Both the position numbers and the translations under genes were made by a program. The notes beneath the pieces are model-generated. The model was not told where the DNA came from. It saw nothing but the letters and a program-made list of their open reading frames with translations, and made no database searches. 64,000 bases of DNA from Pedococcus cremeus. Lineage in GTDB: Bacteria > Actinomycetota > Actinomycetes > Actinomycetales > Dermatophilaceae. Shown here piece after piece: positions 17,208-28,188 of this stretch. Numbering within the stretch: position 1 is the stretch's first letter; each line of letters opens with the position of its first letter. Location of the stretch: contig NZ_FOHB01000004.1 of assembly GCF_900111375.1 (NCBI RefSeq), positions 186,001 through 250,000 of the forward strand. The letters are read 5' to 3'.

Positions 17208-20200
17208 ATGGGGACGTTCACAAGGCTCACCGCCCGACGACGAGGGGGAGCCGCCCTGGTGGCCGCCGTCGTCGCCGCCATGGTGCTCACGCCGATGCAG
17301 TCCGCCTCGGCCGCCGACCTCGGCGGCTTCGAGATCGACGGCAACCTGACCCCGGCCGCCGGCGGTCCCACCGACTGGGCCGGGCTCGGCGGCACGGCCT
17401 GCGTCGTGGACGGCGTCTCCGACGCCACCGGCTACAAGGGCGCCGAGAGCTCGGACGTCGACTTGTGGGCAGGCGAGGCGGTGGCCACCGGCAAGACCGA
17501 CATCGCCGCGATCCAGACCTACTCCCATGTGGACCAGACGGGGCACCAGTGGACCTACGTCGCGGTCCAGCGCGCCACCACGGAGGGGTCGACCTACTTC
17601 ACCTTCGAGTACAACCAGAAGCCCAACCACCAGAGCCGCCCCGGCGGCAACGGCACCCCTGCGTCCGTGCCCACCCGCACGACCGGCGACCTGCGCCTGA
17701 TGTTCGAACAGCAGGGCAACGCCCAGAACGAGGTGCTCGGCAAGATCGTCGTCGATGGCATGGACCGCTGGGTCGGCGGCCAGTGGGTGGCCCAGACCAT
17801 CACCCCGAGCGCCATCGCCGGCCTGTCCAACACCGCGACCGTCGCGGGCCTGTGCGGCTCGGCCCAGGCCGTGCCGGGCGCCTTCATGGAGGTCGCGCTC
17901 GACCTCACCGTGCTCGGCATGGAGCCCGGGTGCGAGAGCGGCGGCTTCGGCACCTTCAACGTCCGCAGCCGCCAGTCGCCGGCGATCTCCTCCGAGATGT
18001 CCGACGTCGCGACCGGCACCACGCACATCATGCCGAACTGCGGTCGCGCCACCATCACCAAGCGGGGCCCCTCCGGCGAGGTCGTCGGCGGCCCGGCCCT
18101 GCGCTTCCAGATCTCGCCCGACCCCCGCGACGGGACGGGCACGGCATACGTCGGCGACAACGTGACCACCGGGCTCTCCGGGAACGAGGTGCCGGACGCC
18201 GACGACCGCCCCGGCTACGTCGCCTTCACCACCTCGCGGTTCGGCGTCTACACGCTCACGGAGGTGGCCCCTCCGGCCGGCTACCTGCTCCCGGGCGACA
18301 CCACCGCGACCGTCACCGTCGCGCGGTACAGCGACGCGCCGGTCGAGGTCGTCGACCCGCTCGGCACCGGCACGGTGCTCAAGGTCGACGCGGACACGGG
18401 CAAGCCGCTGGCCGGCGCGGAGTTCAGCTTCACCAAGACGGCGGCGCCGTACCAGGGAACCGTCATCACCGTGCGCGACAACGGCGCCGGCGACCTCGAC
18501 CCGCGCGACGGCTACGTCAAGGCCGGTGGCCTCTACACCGGCGCGTGGGAGGTCGAGGAGACCGATGCCCCGGCGGGCTACCTGCGTGGGAGCGCCACGC
18601 AGACGCTCACCGTCTCGCAGGACACGCCTGACCCGGTGCTGGCCAAGGCGTTCGAGAACAAGCAGAACGGCACGCTGGTCTGGGACAAGGTCGGCGAGGA
18701 CGGGTCCACCCGCCTGGCCGGCGCACACTTCCGGCTCGACCGCCTGGTGGGTGGGCAGGCGGTCGAGTCGGTCGACATCACCGACAACACCGGCCGTGAC
18801 GCCGACGACACCACCGGCGGGTTCAAGGTCAGCGGGCTGCGCTTCGGCACCTGGCGGCTGACGGAGACGCAGGCCCCCGACGGCTACCTCGCAGCCGACC
18901 CGAAGACGGTCGAACTCAGCGCGCAGACCCACACCCTGGCGTTCACGTTCGTCAACACCGAGAACGGCCAGGTCACCTGGCGCAAGGTCGACGAGTTCGG
19001 CGACGTGCTGCACGGCGCCGCCTTCACCCTGAGCCAGCCCGGCCAGTCGGTGGTCGTCACCGACAACGCGGGGCAGACTGAGTACCAGGGCCGCGACACC
19101 AACCCCGCGCCCGGTCACTTCGCCGTCACCGGCCTCGACTTCGGCGACTGGACGCTCACCGAGACCACGGTGCCCCAGGGGTATGCCGCGGGTGCGGCGA
19201 AGCACCTCATCGTCACCGCGAGCGCGTCGACGGTCGACGTCGGCGACGTCGTCAACACCCAGGACGGCCGGGTCAGCTGGACCAAGGTCGGCGAGGACGG
19301 CAACCCACTCGCCGGCGCCGAGTTCACCGTGGCCACCGGCAGCGGCCAGGGCTCGCAGAGCATCCACGTCACGGACAACACCGGCCAGAGCGGCTACGAC
19401 GGCCCGGACACCGACGCGCGCACCGGCCGGTTCGCCCTCGAGGGCCTCGACTTCGGCACCTGGACGCTGACCGAGTCCGTCGCCCCGCTCGGGTACACCG
19501 GCCTGACGAAGCCGATGGAGTTCACCGTCTCCGCGCAGGACCAGACCGTGGGCCTGGGCGCGATCCGCAACGCCATGAACGGCCGGCTGGCCTGGTCGAA
19601 GGTGGGCGAGGACGGCGCACCGCTGGCGGGCGCCACGTTCACCCTCACGCTCGGTGACCAGGTGGTCGACGTGCCGGACAACACCGGCCAGCCCGGCTAC
19701 GAGGGCGCGGACACCAACCCCAGCGTGGGCCTGTTCGCCGTCGCTGGGCTCGACTTCGGCACCTGGACCCTCGCCGAGACCGTGGTCCCGACGGGCTACG
19801 CCGGCATCGAGCCGCGCGCCGTCGAGGTCGTGCCGTCGGCGACGCCGATCCTCCTCGGCGCCATCGAGAACACCGAGAACGGGCGGGTCAGCTGGAGCAA
19901 GGTCGGCGAGCACGACGAGCTGCTCGGCGGCGCCGTCTTCACGCTGACCCCGTCCGAGCCGGGCGGCCAGGCCGTTCAGGTCGCCGACAACACCGGCCAG
20001 GGCGGCTACCAGGGCCGCGACACCAACCCGGTCGCCGGTCAGTTCTCGGTCGACGGCCTCGACTTCGGCACCTGGACCCTCTCCGAGACCCAGCCGCCGG
20101 CGGGCTACGCCGGGGGCGCACCCGTGCAGCTCACCGTGACCGCCGAGGCGAGCTCGGTGGCCCTGGGCGCGGTCCACAACACCGAGGACGGCCGGATCAC

Positions 20201-22457
20201 CTGGCGCAAGACCGACGAGAACGACCAGCCGTTGTCCGGTGCCGGCTTCACGCTGACCCAGGACGCCCCTGGCACCACCACGCCCGGCACGGCCGTGGCG
20301 CCGTCGGCCCAGGTCGTCGACGTGCCCGACAACACCGGTCAGCCGGGCTACGAGGGCTCCGACACCGACCAGCGTGCGGGGTACTTCGCGGTGGCCGGGC
20401 TCGACTTCGGCACCTGGACGCTCTCGGAGACGACCGTCCCGGCGGGCTACGCCCAGGCGGCCGACCGGACGGTCACCATCACCGCCCAGGACAGCCGGCA
20501 CGAGCTCACCATCGTCAACAGCGCCAACGGCATCGTGACGTGGACCAAGGTCGGTGAGGGCGGCGAGCCGCTGACCGGCGCCTCGTTCGAGCTCTCGCAG
20601 GGCGACCAGGTCCTCGCGGTCGAGGACAACACCGGGCAGCCCGGCTACGACGGCTTCGACCGCGACCCCGCCCCCGCGGCATACCGGGTCGTCGGTCTGG
20701 ACTTCGGGCCCTGGACCCTGACCGAGACCCAGGCGCCCACCGGCTACGCCGCCGGTGCGCCGCGCACCCTGGAGGTCGGCCCGCAGAGCCCGGTCGCCAG
20801 CTTCGGGGCCGTGCTCAACACCGAGGACGGCCGGCTGGCCTGGACCAAGGTGGGCGAGGACGGCACGCCGCTCGCGGGCGCCGGGTTCACCCTCACCACG
20901 CCGGGCCAGAGCGTCGTCGTCGACGACTTCACCGGCCAACCCGGCTACCAGGGCCGCGACCGCGACCCCGACGCCGGCGAGTTCCTGGTCGACGGGCTCG
21001 ACTTCGCGACGTGGACGCTCACCGAGACCACCGTGCCCTCCGGGTATGCCGCCGGCTCGCCGGTCGTGGTCGACGTCCCCCGCTCCGCGGCGGTGCTGCA
21101 CCTCGGCGACATCGAGAACACCGAGGACGGCCGCGCCACCTGGACCAAGGTCGGCGAGGACGGCACCCCGCTGGCGGGCGCCGGGTTCACCCTCACCATG
21201 GGTGGGCAGAGCATCGTCGTCGACGACTTCACCGGCCAGGCCGGGTACGCGGGTCGCGACACCGACCCCGACGCGGGCGAGTTCGCCGTCAGCGGGCTCG
21301 ACTTCGGCACCTGGACCCTGAGCGAGACCACCGTGCCCACGGGCTACACCGGCGCGGCCGACCGTTCCTTCACGGTCGACGGCGGCCACAGCACCGCCGA
21401 GCTCGGCCAGGTCGTCAACACCGAGAACGGCCGCGTGGTCTGGACCAAGGTCGACGAGAAGGGCGCCCGCCTCGGCGGTGCGGTCTTCGAGCTCCGCCTC
21501 CCGGGCAAGGACGGCGACCAGCGCGTCGAGGTGGCCGACAACACCGGCCAGGCCGGGTACGTGGGTCGCGACACCGACCCCACCGCGGGCGAGTTCGCCG
21601 TCGCGGGTCTCGACTTCGGCACCTGGACCCTCGTGGAGACGCGGGCCCCCGAGGGGTACCTGCGTGACACCGACAGCCGCCCGGTCGTCGTGGACGTCCG
21701 CGCCGGGGCGGTCGACGCCGGAGTGTTCGTCAACGTCGCGATCTGGGCCACCGTCTCCGGCCACAAGAGCGTCTGGGAGCTCGACGCCGCCGGCCAGCCG
21801 GTGGAGTCCGACGGCGTCGTCGACTACGGCGACACGGTGCTCTACGGCATCGACGTCACGGCCGGTGGCAGCGTGCCGCAGACCGGCGTCACGGTGAGCG
21901 ACCCGCTGCCGAAGGGGATCTCCTTCGTGTCGGGCTCGGCCGACTGCCAGCCGCAGCCGTGCACCGTCGGCTACGACGCGAAGACCGCAACGTTGACCTG
22001 GTCGGTCGAGGAGATGCAGCCGGGCGCCGTGGTCACCGTCTACTTCCTCGCCACGGTCGACGCCGCCCCGGCGCTGCCGCCGGGTGGCACCGCCCACCTC
22101 CGGGTCGACAACGTCGGCTCGGTGGGGTCCGACCTGGCGCCGACCACCCCGACCAACGTGGTGTCGGTGGAGGCCTCGGCCACCGCGCCGCCGGTGGAGA
22201 AGCCGCCGGTGGAGAAGCCGCCGGTCGTGCCTCCGGTGGAGCAGCCCCCGTTCGAAGAGCCACAGACGCCGCACGGGCCGACCCCGGTCCCGCCGACGGC
22301 GCCGCACGCTCCGCAGACGCCGGCCCTGACGCCGACGCCGCGGACCCCGCTGGCCCACACCGGCGTGGACGGGCTGCCACAGCTGCTCGGCGGAGCCGCC
22401 CTGCTGCTGGTGGTCGGAGCCGGGCTCTGGCGGGTGGCCGCCCGCCGGGAGGTGTGA
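17208..22457 (+). CDS. giant wall-anchored CnaB/SpaA-repeat surface protein
   Basis: 1749 residues. A signal peptide (basic TARRRGG, hydrophobic core, likely cut after ASA near residue 42) precedes an N-terminal domain of about 240 residues. About 12 CnaB/SpaA-like domains follow (residues roughly 280-1505); the last ten have a 100-residue period. Each of those ten keeps a Lys in WxKV, a Glu in LxETxxPxGY and an Asn at the end (NTENG), the triad that forms intramolecular isopeptide bonds. Then come a DUF11-like domain (VVDYGDTVLYGIDVTAGGSV), a Pro-rich wall-spanning stretch, LAHTG, a membrane helix and the basic tail RREV. LAxTG is the class E sortase signal of high-GC actinobacteria. Likely an adhesin or fibrous stalk; no sortase or pilin partner is nearby. 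Confidence 0.9.
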   Translation: MGTFTRLTARRRGGAALVAAVVAAMVLTPMQSASAADLGGFEIDGNLTPAAGGPTDWAGLGGTACVVDGVSDATGYKGAESSDVDLWAGEAVATGKTDIAAIQTYSHVDQTGHQWTYVAVQRATTEGSTYFTFEYNQKPNHQSRPGGNGTPASVPTRTTGDLRLMFEQQGNAQNEVLGKIVVDGMDRWVGGQWVAQTITPSAIAGLSNTATVAGLCGSAQAVPGAFMEVALDLTVLGMEPGCESGGFGTFNVRSRQSPAISSEMSDVATGTTHIMPNCGRATITKRGPSGEVVGGPALRFQISPDPRDGTGTAYVGDNVTTGLSGNEVPDADDRPGYVAFTTSRFGVYTLTEVAPPAGYLLPGDTTATVTVARYSDAPVEVVDPLGTGTVLKVDADTGKPLAGAEFSFTKTAAPYQGTVITVRDNGAGDLDPRDGYVKAGGLYTGAWEVEETDAPAGYLRGSATQTLTVSQDTPDPVLAKAFENKQNGTLVWDKVGEDGSTRLAGAHFRLDRLVGGQAVESVDITDNTGRDADDTTGGFKVSGLRFGTWRLTETQAPDGYLAADPKTVELSAQTHTLAFTFVNTENGQVTWRKVDEFGDVLHGAAFTLSQPGQSVVVTDNAGQTEYQGRDTNPAPGHFAVTGLDFGDWTLTETTVPQGYAAGAAKHLIVTASASTVDVGDVVNTQDGRVSWTKVGEDGNPLAGAEFTVATGSGQGSQSIHVTDNTGQSGYDGPDTDARTGRFALEGLDFGTWTLTESVAPLGYTGLTKPMEFTVSAQDQTVGLGAIRNAMNGRLAWSKVGEDGAPLAGATFTLTLGDQVVDVPDNTGQPGYEGADTNPSVGLFAVAGLDFGTWTLAETVVPTGYAGIEPRAVEVVPSATPILLGAIENTENGRVSWSKVGEHDELLGGAVFTLTPSEPGGQAVQVADNTGQGGYQGRDTNPVAGQFSVDGLDFGTWTLSETQPPAGYAGGAPVQLTVTAEASSVALGAVHNTEDGRITWRKTDENDQPLSGAGFTLTQDAPGTTTPGTAVAPSAQVVDVPDNTGQPGYEGSDTDQRAGYFAVAGLDFGTWTLSETTVPAGYAQAADRTVTITAQDSRHELTIVNSANGIVTWTKVGEGGEPLTGASFELSQGDQVLAVEDNTGQPGYDGFDRDPAPAAYRVVGLDFGPWTLTETQAPTGYAAGAPRTLEVGPQSPVASFGAVLNTEDGRLAWTKVGEDGTPLAGAGFTLTTPGQSVVVDDFTGQPGYQGRDRDPDAGEFLVDGLDFATWTLTETTVPSGYAAGSPVVVDVPRSAAVLHLGDIENTEDGRATWTKVGEDGTPLAGAGFTLTMGGQSIVVDDFTGQAGYAGRDTDPDAGEFAVSGLDFGTWTLSETTVPTGYTGAADRSFTVDGGHSTAELGQVVNTENGRVVWTKVDEKGARLGGAVFELRLPGKDGDQRVEVADNTGQAGYVGRDTDPTAGEFAVAGLDFGTWTLVETRAPEGYLRDTDSRPVVVDVRAGAVDAGVFVNVAIWATVSGHKSVWELDAAGQPVESDGVVDYGDTVLYGIDVTAGGSVPQTGVTVSDPLPKGISFVSGSADCQPQPCTVGYDAKTATLTWSVEEMQPGAVVTVYFLATVDAAPALPPGGTAHLRVDNVGSVGSDLAPTTPTNVVSVEASATAPPVEKPPVEKPPVVPPVEQPPFEEPQTPHGPTPVPPTAPHAPQTPALTPTPRTPLAHTGVDGLPQLLGGAALLLVVGAGLWRVAARREV
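18666..21728 (+). repeat. ten 300-bp repeats within the surface-protein gene
   Basis: Unit starts (codon of the N/D-G before the W-K strand): 18666, 18963, 19263, 19578, 19878, 20187, 20526, 20826, 21126, 21426. The period is 297-315 bp, except 339 bp for the seventh unit, which carries an inserted Thr/Pro-rich loop. The units at 20826 and 21126 are close to identical in their first 75 bp, suggesting recent duplication. Two more divergent units lie upstream (about 18051-18665). Confidence 0.9.
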
Positions 22458-22510
22458 CAGGGGACGAAGGACGTGCCGGGTCCACAGGGGTGTGGCGAGC
22501 CCGGCGCGAG

Positions 22511-22537
22511 GGAACCCTCCAGGGGGTGGAGGGTTCC
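22511..22537 (+). terminator. terminator after the surface-protein gene
   Basis: Perfect 10-bp stem GGAACCCTCC (22511-22520) and GGAGGGTTCC (22528-22537), 7-nt loop, 53 bp after the stop. It lies between convergent genes and may serve both. Confidence 0.75.
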
Positions 22538-22593
22538 AGGGGGCCGGGGGCGTCGACTGCGGGGTCGGCGCCCCCGCTGCCTGCCCGGGTCCG

Positions 22594-23163
22594 TCAGGTC
22601 AGCGCGTCGAGGCGCGCACGCCAGCGCTGGGCGAGCGACTCCCTGAAGTGCGCGGCCTCGTCGGCCACCTCGCGGAGCAGCCGGTCGCGCTCGGCCTCCG
22701 CGGCCGCGACCACCTCGGGTGGGTAGCCGTAGATGACCTGGTGCTCGGCGAACTCGTCCTCGTCGTCGACGAAGATCCCGCCGTCGAACCGCTCGATGAC
22801 GTCGAGGTCGAGGTCGACCGCCGTCAGCTCGCAGCCGGCCGTCCTGCTGACCGACAGGGTGGGCGTCGTGGCGACGTCGACGTACAGCCGGTACCGGTAC
22901 TCGGGCACCGGCTCGTAGAACGTCGCGGCGAAGCCTCGCTCGCGCGGGAAGAGCCCCACCTGCCGCCCGTGGGAGCTGAACTCCATGCCGGGCCGGGTCC
23001 AACGGGTCCCATGAGGCCAGCCGGCCCACCAGCCGTGCTCGTCCTCACCGAGCCAGACGACGTCGGCCGACCAGTGCGCGCCGCCGCCCCACTTCTGGAA
23101 GCGCACTCGCAGGGGGTCCCCCGGGGCGAGGCGGACACCGGCCTCGGCGCCGGTCTCCCCCAC
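22594..23163 (-). CDS. DUF402 domain protein
   Basis: 189 residues of the DUF402/FomD-like family, whose characterised members are nucleoside di- or triphosphate (or CMP-ester) phosphatases. Characteristic elements are VRFQKWGGGAHWSADVVWLG, the YVDVATTP strand and the acidic cluster DLDLDVIERFDGGIFVDDED, which would bind divalent metal. The C-terminus is helical. It lies 37 bp after purA and is read in the same direction, so the two may share a transcript. Confidence 0.78.
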   Translation of the reverse strand: MGETGAEAGVRLAPGDPLRVRFQKWGGGAHWSADVVWLGEDEHGWWAGWPHGTRWTRPGMEFSSHGRQVGLFPRERGFAATFYEPVPEYRYRLYVDVATTPTLSVSRTAGCELTAVDLDLDVIERFDGGIFVDDEDEFAEHQVIYGYPPEVVAAAEAERDRLLREVADEAAHFRESLAQRWRARLDALT

Positions 23164-23200
23164 GTCGCCCGCCGTCGACTCGCGCGCCGTCAGAGGGTGG

Positions 23201-24574
<1,374 letters not shown>

Positions 24575-24630
24575 CTACCGTTTGGCGCCACCGGACGCCC
24601 ACGCCGCCCACGGCCCCGCCCGGCACCTGC

Positions 24631-25644
24631 CTACCGCTGACGCTGGCGGTCGGCCCTTCGAGGCGGTCTGAGCGCCCCGCTCTCCGCGACGGCCATGCCG
24701 AGCTGGAAGCGCGTGTCGGCGCCGAAGCGGTCCATCAGCACCGCCACCCTGCGGCGGACCGTCCGCAGGCTGCAGCCGAGGTAGCGGGCGATGGCCTCGT
24801 CCTTCAGCCCCGAGCCCAGCAGGCTCAGCAGCTCGAGGTCCGGGTCGACCTCCCGGCCGCTCGCCGGCACCGGCAGCGCCAGGGCGAAGAGCCGCTCGAA
24901 CAGCTCGATGAAGACCCGCACGAGCATCGGGTGGCGGATCAGCACGTAGTTCGACCCGGCGTCGCCCCACGTCGCCACCGCCATGACGGCCGACTCACCG
25001 AAGATGGCGAAGTCCGAGGTGGCCTCCGGGGTCACCCGCTGGACCTCGCCCGCGTGGCCGAAGGCCTCGATGAGGCCGCGTGAATCGGGGTGCTGCCAGG
25101 CGTTCAGGGGGTAGATGCCTCGCTGGGGTCGCCCTCGGCCCATGCGCGCCACGGCGGTGTCGCGGATGTCCTCATCGGTGCCGGGCCCCGCGTCGAGGCT
25201 GACGACGCAGTGACGGATCGTCCCCTCGGTGGTCTCCACCAGCCGCTGCACCATCGTCGGGGCCACGTCGGCGACGAGCGGCTCCCACACGGGGGGCTCC
25301 TCCTCCCCCGTCGGGCGCTCGTGCCCCATGCCGAGCTGCAGGAGGGCGTTGCGGATCTCGGCGAGCTCCAGGCGCCGCCGGTCGGCCCTGCGGACCTCGC
25401 GCTCGAGCACGTGCTGGAGGGTGGCCAGGGGGTCGGTGACGAGGAGGTCGGGTTCGACGGCAGGCGCCTCCGCCTCTTCCTGCGCTTGTTGCTGGGCCTG
25501 CTCCTGCGCGTGTTGCTGCGCCTGCTCCTGCGGTTTCTCCTCCACGCCGCTCCTCCCGTTGACCCACAGCCGGCTCACAGAAAGTGTGGCATGTTCTGGC
25601 CAATGGCCGCTTGGTGACGGGGTCTGACGCAGTTCGACCTGCAT
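24631..25644 (-). CDS. HTH transcriptional regulator, paralogue of the 13.5-kb regulator
   Basis: About 337 residues. The C-terminal HTH reads DPDLELLSLLGSGLKDEAIA then RTVRRRVAVLMDRFGADTRF, matching the 13.5-kb regulator position by position. The middle is a sensor-like domain with GESAVMAVATWGDAGSNYVL. The N-terminus has a Gln/Glu-rich tract (QEQAQQHAQEQAQQQAQEEA), coiled or disordered. The start is uncertain: ATG 25644 has AGGGA upstream, while homology to relatives may only begin near LLVTDPLATLQHVLEREVRR. Effector and targets are unknown. Confidence 0.75.
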   Translation of the reverse strand: MQVELRQTPSPSGHWPEHATLSVSRLWVNGRSGVEEKPQEQAQQHAQEQAQQQAQEEAEAPAVEPDLLVTDPLATLQHVLEREVRRADRRRLELAEIRNALLQLGMGHERPTGEEEPPVWEPLVADVAPTMVQRLVETTEGTIRHCVVSLDAGPGTDEDIRDTAVARMGRGRPQRGIYPLNAWQHPDSRGLIEAFGHAGEVQRVTPEATSDFAIFGESAVMAVATWGDAGSNYVLIRHPMLVRVFIELFERLFALALPVPASGREVDPDLELLSLLGSGLKDEAIARYLGCSLRTVRRRVAVLMDRFGADTRFQLGMAVAESGALRPPRRADRQRQR

Positions 25645-25729
25645 CATGGTCCCTGTCGCGGCGACATCATGGGGACGACGAAGCCGCGAGCTGAGCGGAG
25701 GACCAGGGGACCGCTCAACCGCAGGGGGC

Positions 25730-25773
25730 GAAGCCGGGGGGCCGAGTCGGGGGAGACTCGGCTCCCCGGCTTC
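25730..25773 (-). terminator. strong terminator after fba-DUF3151
   Basis: 5' arm 25730-25748 and 3' arm 25755-25773 pair over 19 positions with a single G-U wobble; 6-nt loop. It sits 23 bp past the stop of DUF3151 in its reading direction. Confidence 0.8.
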
Positions 25774-25795
25774 ACCGACTGCTGGGAGTGGTCCC

Positions 25796-26206
25796 TCAGA
25801 GACCGAGCTCGTCGGCCGCCTCAGCCGAGGAGTCGCGCAGGAACTGGCGGCAGCGCTGCTCCTCCTCCACCTCGCCGATCTCACCGGCAGCCCGGGACAG
25901 GGCCGCGAGCGACCGCAGGAAGCCCCGGTTGGGCACGTGCGACCACGGCACCGGCCCCTGGCCGCGCCACCCCGAGCGACGCAGCGCGTCGAGGGCGCGG
26001 TGGTAGCCCGTGCGGGCGTACGCGTAGCCCTCGACGGTGCGACCGTCCTCGAGCGCGTCCTCCGCGAGGGTGGCCCAGGCCAGCGACGACGTCGGGTATG
26101 CCGCGGCCACCTGGTCCGGGGCGACGCCCTGTTCCAGCCGCTCGGCTGCCGGGTCCTCGGGCAGGTGGGTGGGCGGGATGCCGAGCAGGTTCTCGGAAGA
26201 GGTCAC
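25796..26206 (-). CDS. DUF3151 protein
   Basis: 136 residues of DUF3151, a small actinobacterial family (Rv0360c-like) often found beside fba. Typical text: ENLLGIPPTHLPEDPAAERL, YPTSSLAWATLAEDAL, YAYARTGYHRALDALRRSGW and VPNRGFLRSLAAL. It is helical with repeats reminiscent of TPR. No function is established. It begins (GTG) 8 bp after the aldolase stop, so it is the second gene of that operon and precedes a strong terminator. Confidence 0.85.
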   Translation of the reverse strand: MTSSENLLGIPPTHLPEDPAAERLEQGVAPDQVAAAYPTSSLAWATLAEDALEDGRTVEGYAYARTGYHRALDALRRSGWRGQGPVPWSHVPNRGFLRSLAALSRAAGEIGEVEEEQRCRQFLRDSSAEAADELGL

Positions 26207-26214
26207 CGGGGCGC

Positions 26215-27243
<1,029 letters not shown>

Positions 27244-27363
27244 GGTCTCTCCTCTTTGAGATCGGAAGGTCCTCGTGCGAGGTCCCGGTGCGCTGCTCCG
27301 CGACCGATCTTTCCATGCCTCGACACCGCTCGCGTAGGGGCCGTCAGGCCCGGGTCAGGCGCG

Positions 27364-28188
27364 TCAGGGCCGTGCGGCTCCCAGCTCGGGCTCGAGCACG
27401 TACGGCGTGGTCGTGGAGACCTGGTGCAGGCCGGCGCGCTCGAGGATGGGCCGCGAGTGCGGCGAGGCGTCGACGCGCAGGTAGCGGTGGCCGTGCTCGA
27501 GGGCGAGGCCGGCACGGTGTGCCACGGTGGCGCGGTAGAGGCCACGGCGCCGCCAGTCAGGATGGGTGGCACCGCCCCAGAGACCGGCGAAGTCGGTGCC
27601 CTCGACCATGCGCAGCCACGAGGCGCACAGCACGGGGCCGTCGGGCGACTCCTCGACCACGCAGCCGCGCACGAGGTCGGGACGCGCGCGCATCTCCTCG
27701 CCGAAGCGCATGGTGATCCACCGGGTGCCGGGCCAGACCAGGTCGTGCAGGTCGGCGATCCGCTCGAGGTCGCGGTCGAGGTCCGGGCCGACCTCGAGGG
27801 AGCGCACCCGCACGCCCTGCGGCAGCTCGACGTCGACGGCGACCACCTCGGCGTCGCCCAGGATGAGCGCCTCGAGCTCCTCCGGCACGAAGCCGGCCGC
27901 GGCCAACCGGTCGCCGAGGTCGGCAGGAGAGTCGTAGCCGTACGTCTTCCACTCCACCCGCTGCCCACGCCCCGCGAAGAAGTCCCGCTGGGCGCCGATC
28001 AGGGCGTCGGGGTCGTCGCCGAGACCCTCGGGGCTCTCGATCATCGCGCCCGGCGTCGTCGGGTCGGAGGGGTAGTTGCGGTGCACCAGCCCGTCGCGTT
28101 CGACGACGTTGCCCTCCTCGACGTCGCGGTCGTGCAGGCGGATCTGCTGGTGGAAGGCGTCGAGGAGTGCGTCAGGGCTGGGGGTCAC
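27364..28188 (-). CDS. GNAT family N-acetyltransferase
   Basis: About 274 residues. The acetyl-CoA loop is in GLWGGATHPDWRRRGLYRAT, followed by RYLRVDASPHSRPILERAGL, both typical of the GNAT C-terminal half; the N-terminal half is a divergent GNAT-like domain. The acceptor is unknown. The GTG at 28188 overlaps the 3' end of the ECF42 sigma gene by 17 bases, so it is translated as the last member of the DGPF-sigma operon. Whether it works with those proteins is not known. Confidence 0.8.
   Translation of the reverse strand: MTPSPDALLDAFHQQIRLHDRDVEEGNVVERDGLVHRNYPSDPTTPGAMIESPEGLGDDPDALIGAQRDFFAGRGQRVEWKTYGYDSPADLGDRLAAAGFVPEELEALILGDAEVVAVDVELPQGVRVRSLEVGPDLDRDLERIADLHDLVWPGTRWITMRFGEEMRARPDLVRGCVVEESPDGPVLCASWLRMVEGTDFAGLWGGATHPDWRRRGLYRATVAHRAGLALEHGHRYLRVDASPHSRPILERAGLHQVSTTTPYVLEPELGAARP

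Noticed and set aside
18051-21730. CRISPR-like reading of the regular repeats
   Set aside because: The repeats are 300-bp coding units with in-frame protein homology and no short repeats or spacers.
17181-22358. Open frame of 1725 codons on the minus strand opposite the surface-protein gene
   Set aside because: It mirrors the 300-bp repeats in antisense, has no start context or recognisable domain, and gives unnatural Gly/Arg/Val/Ala-rich protein. High GC removes stops in this frame.
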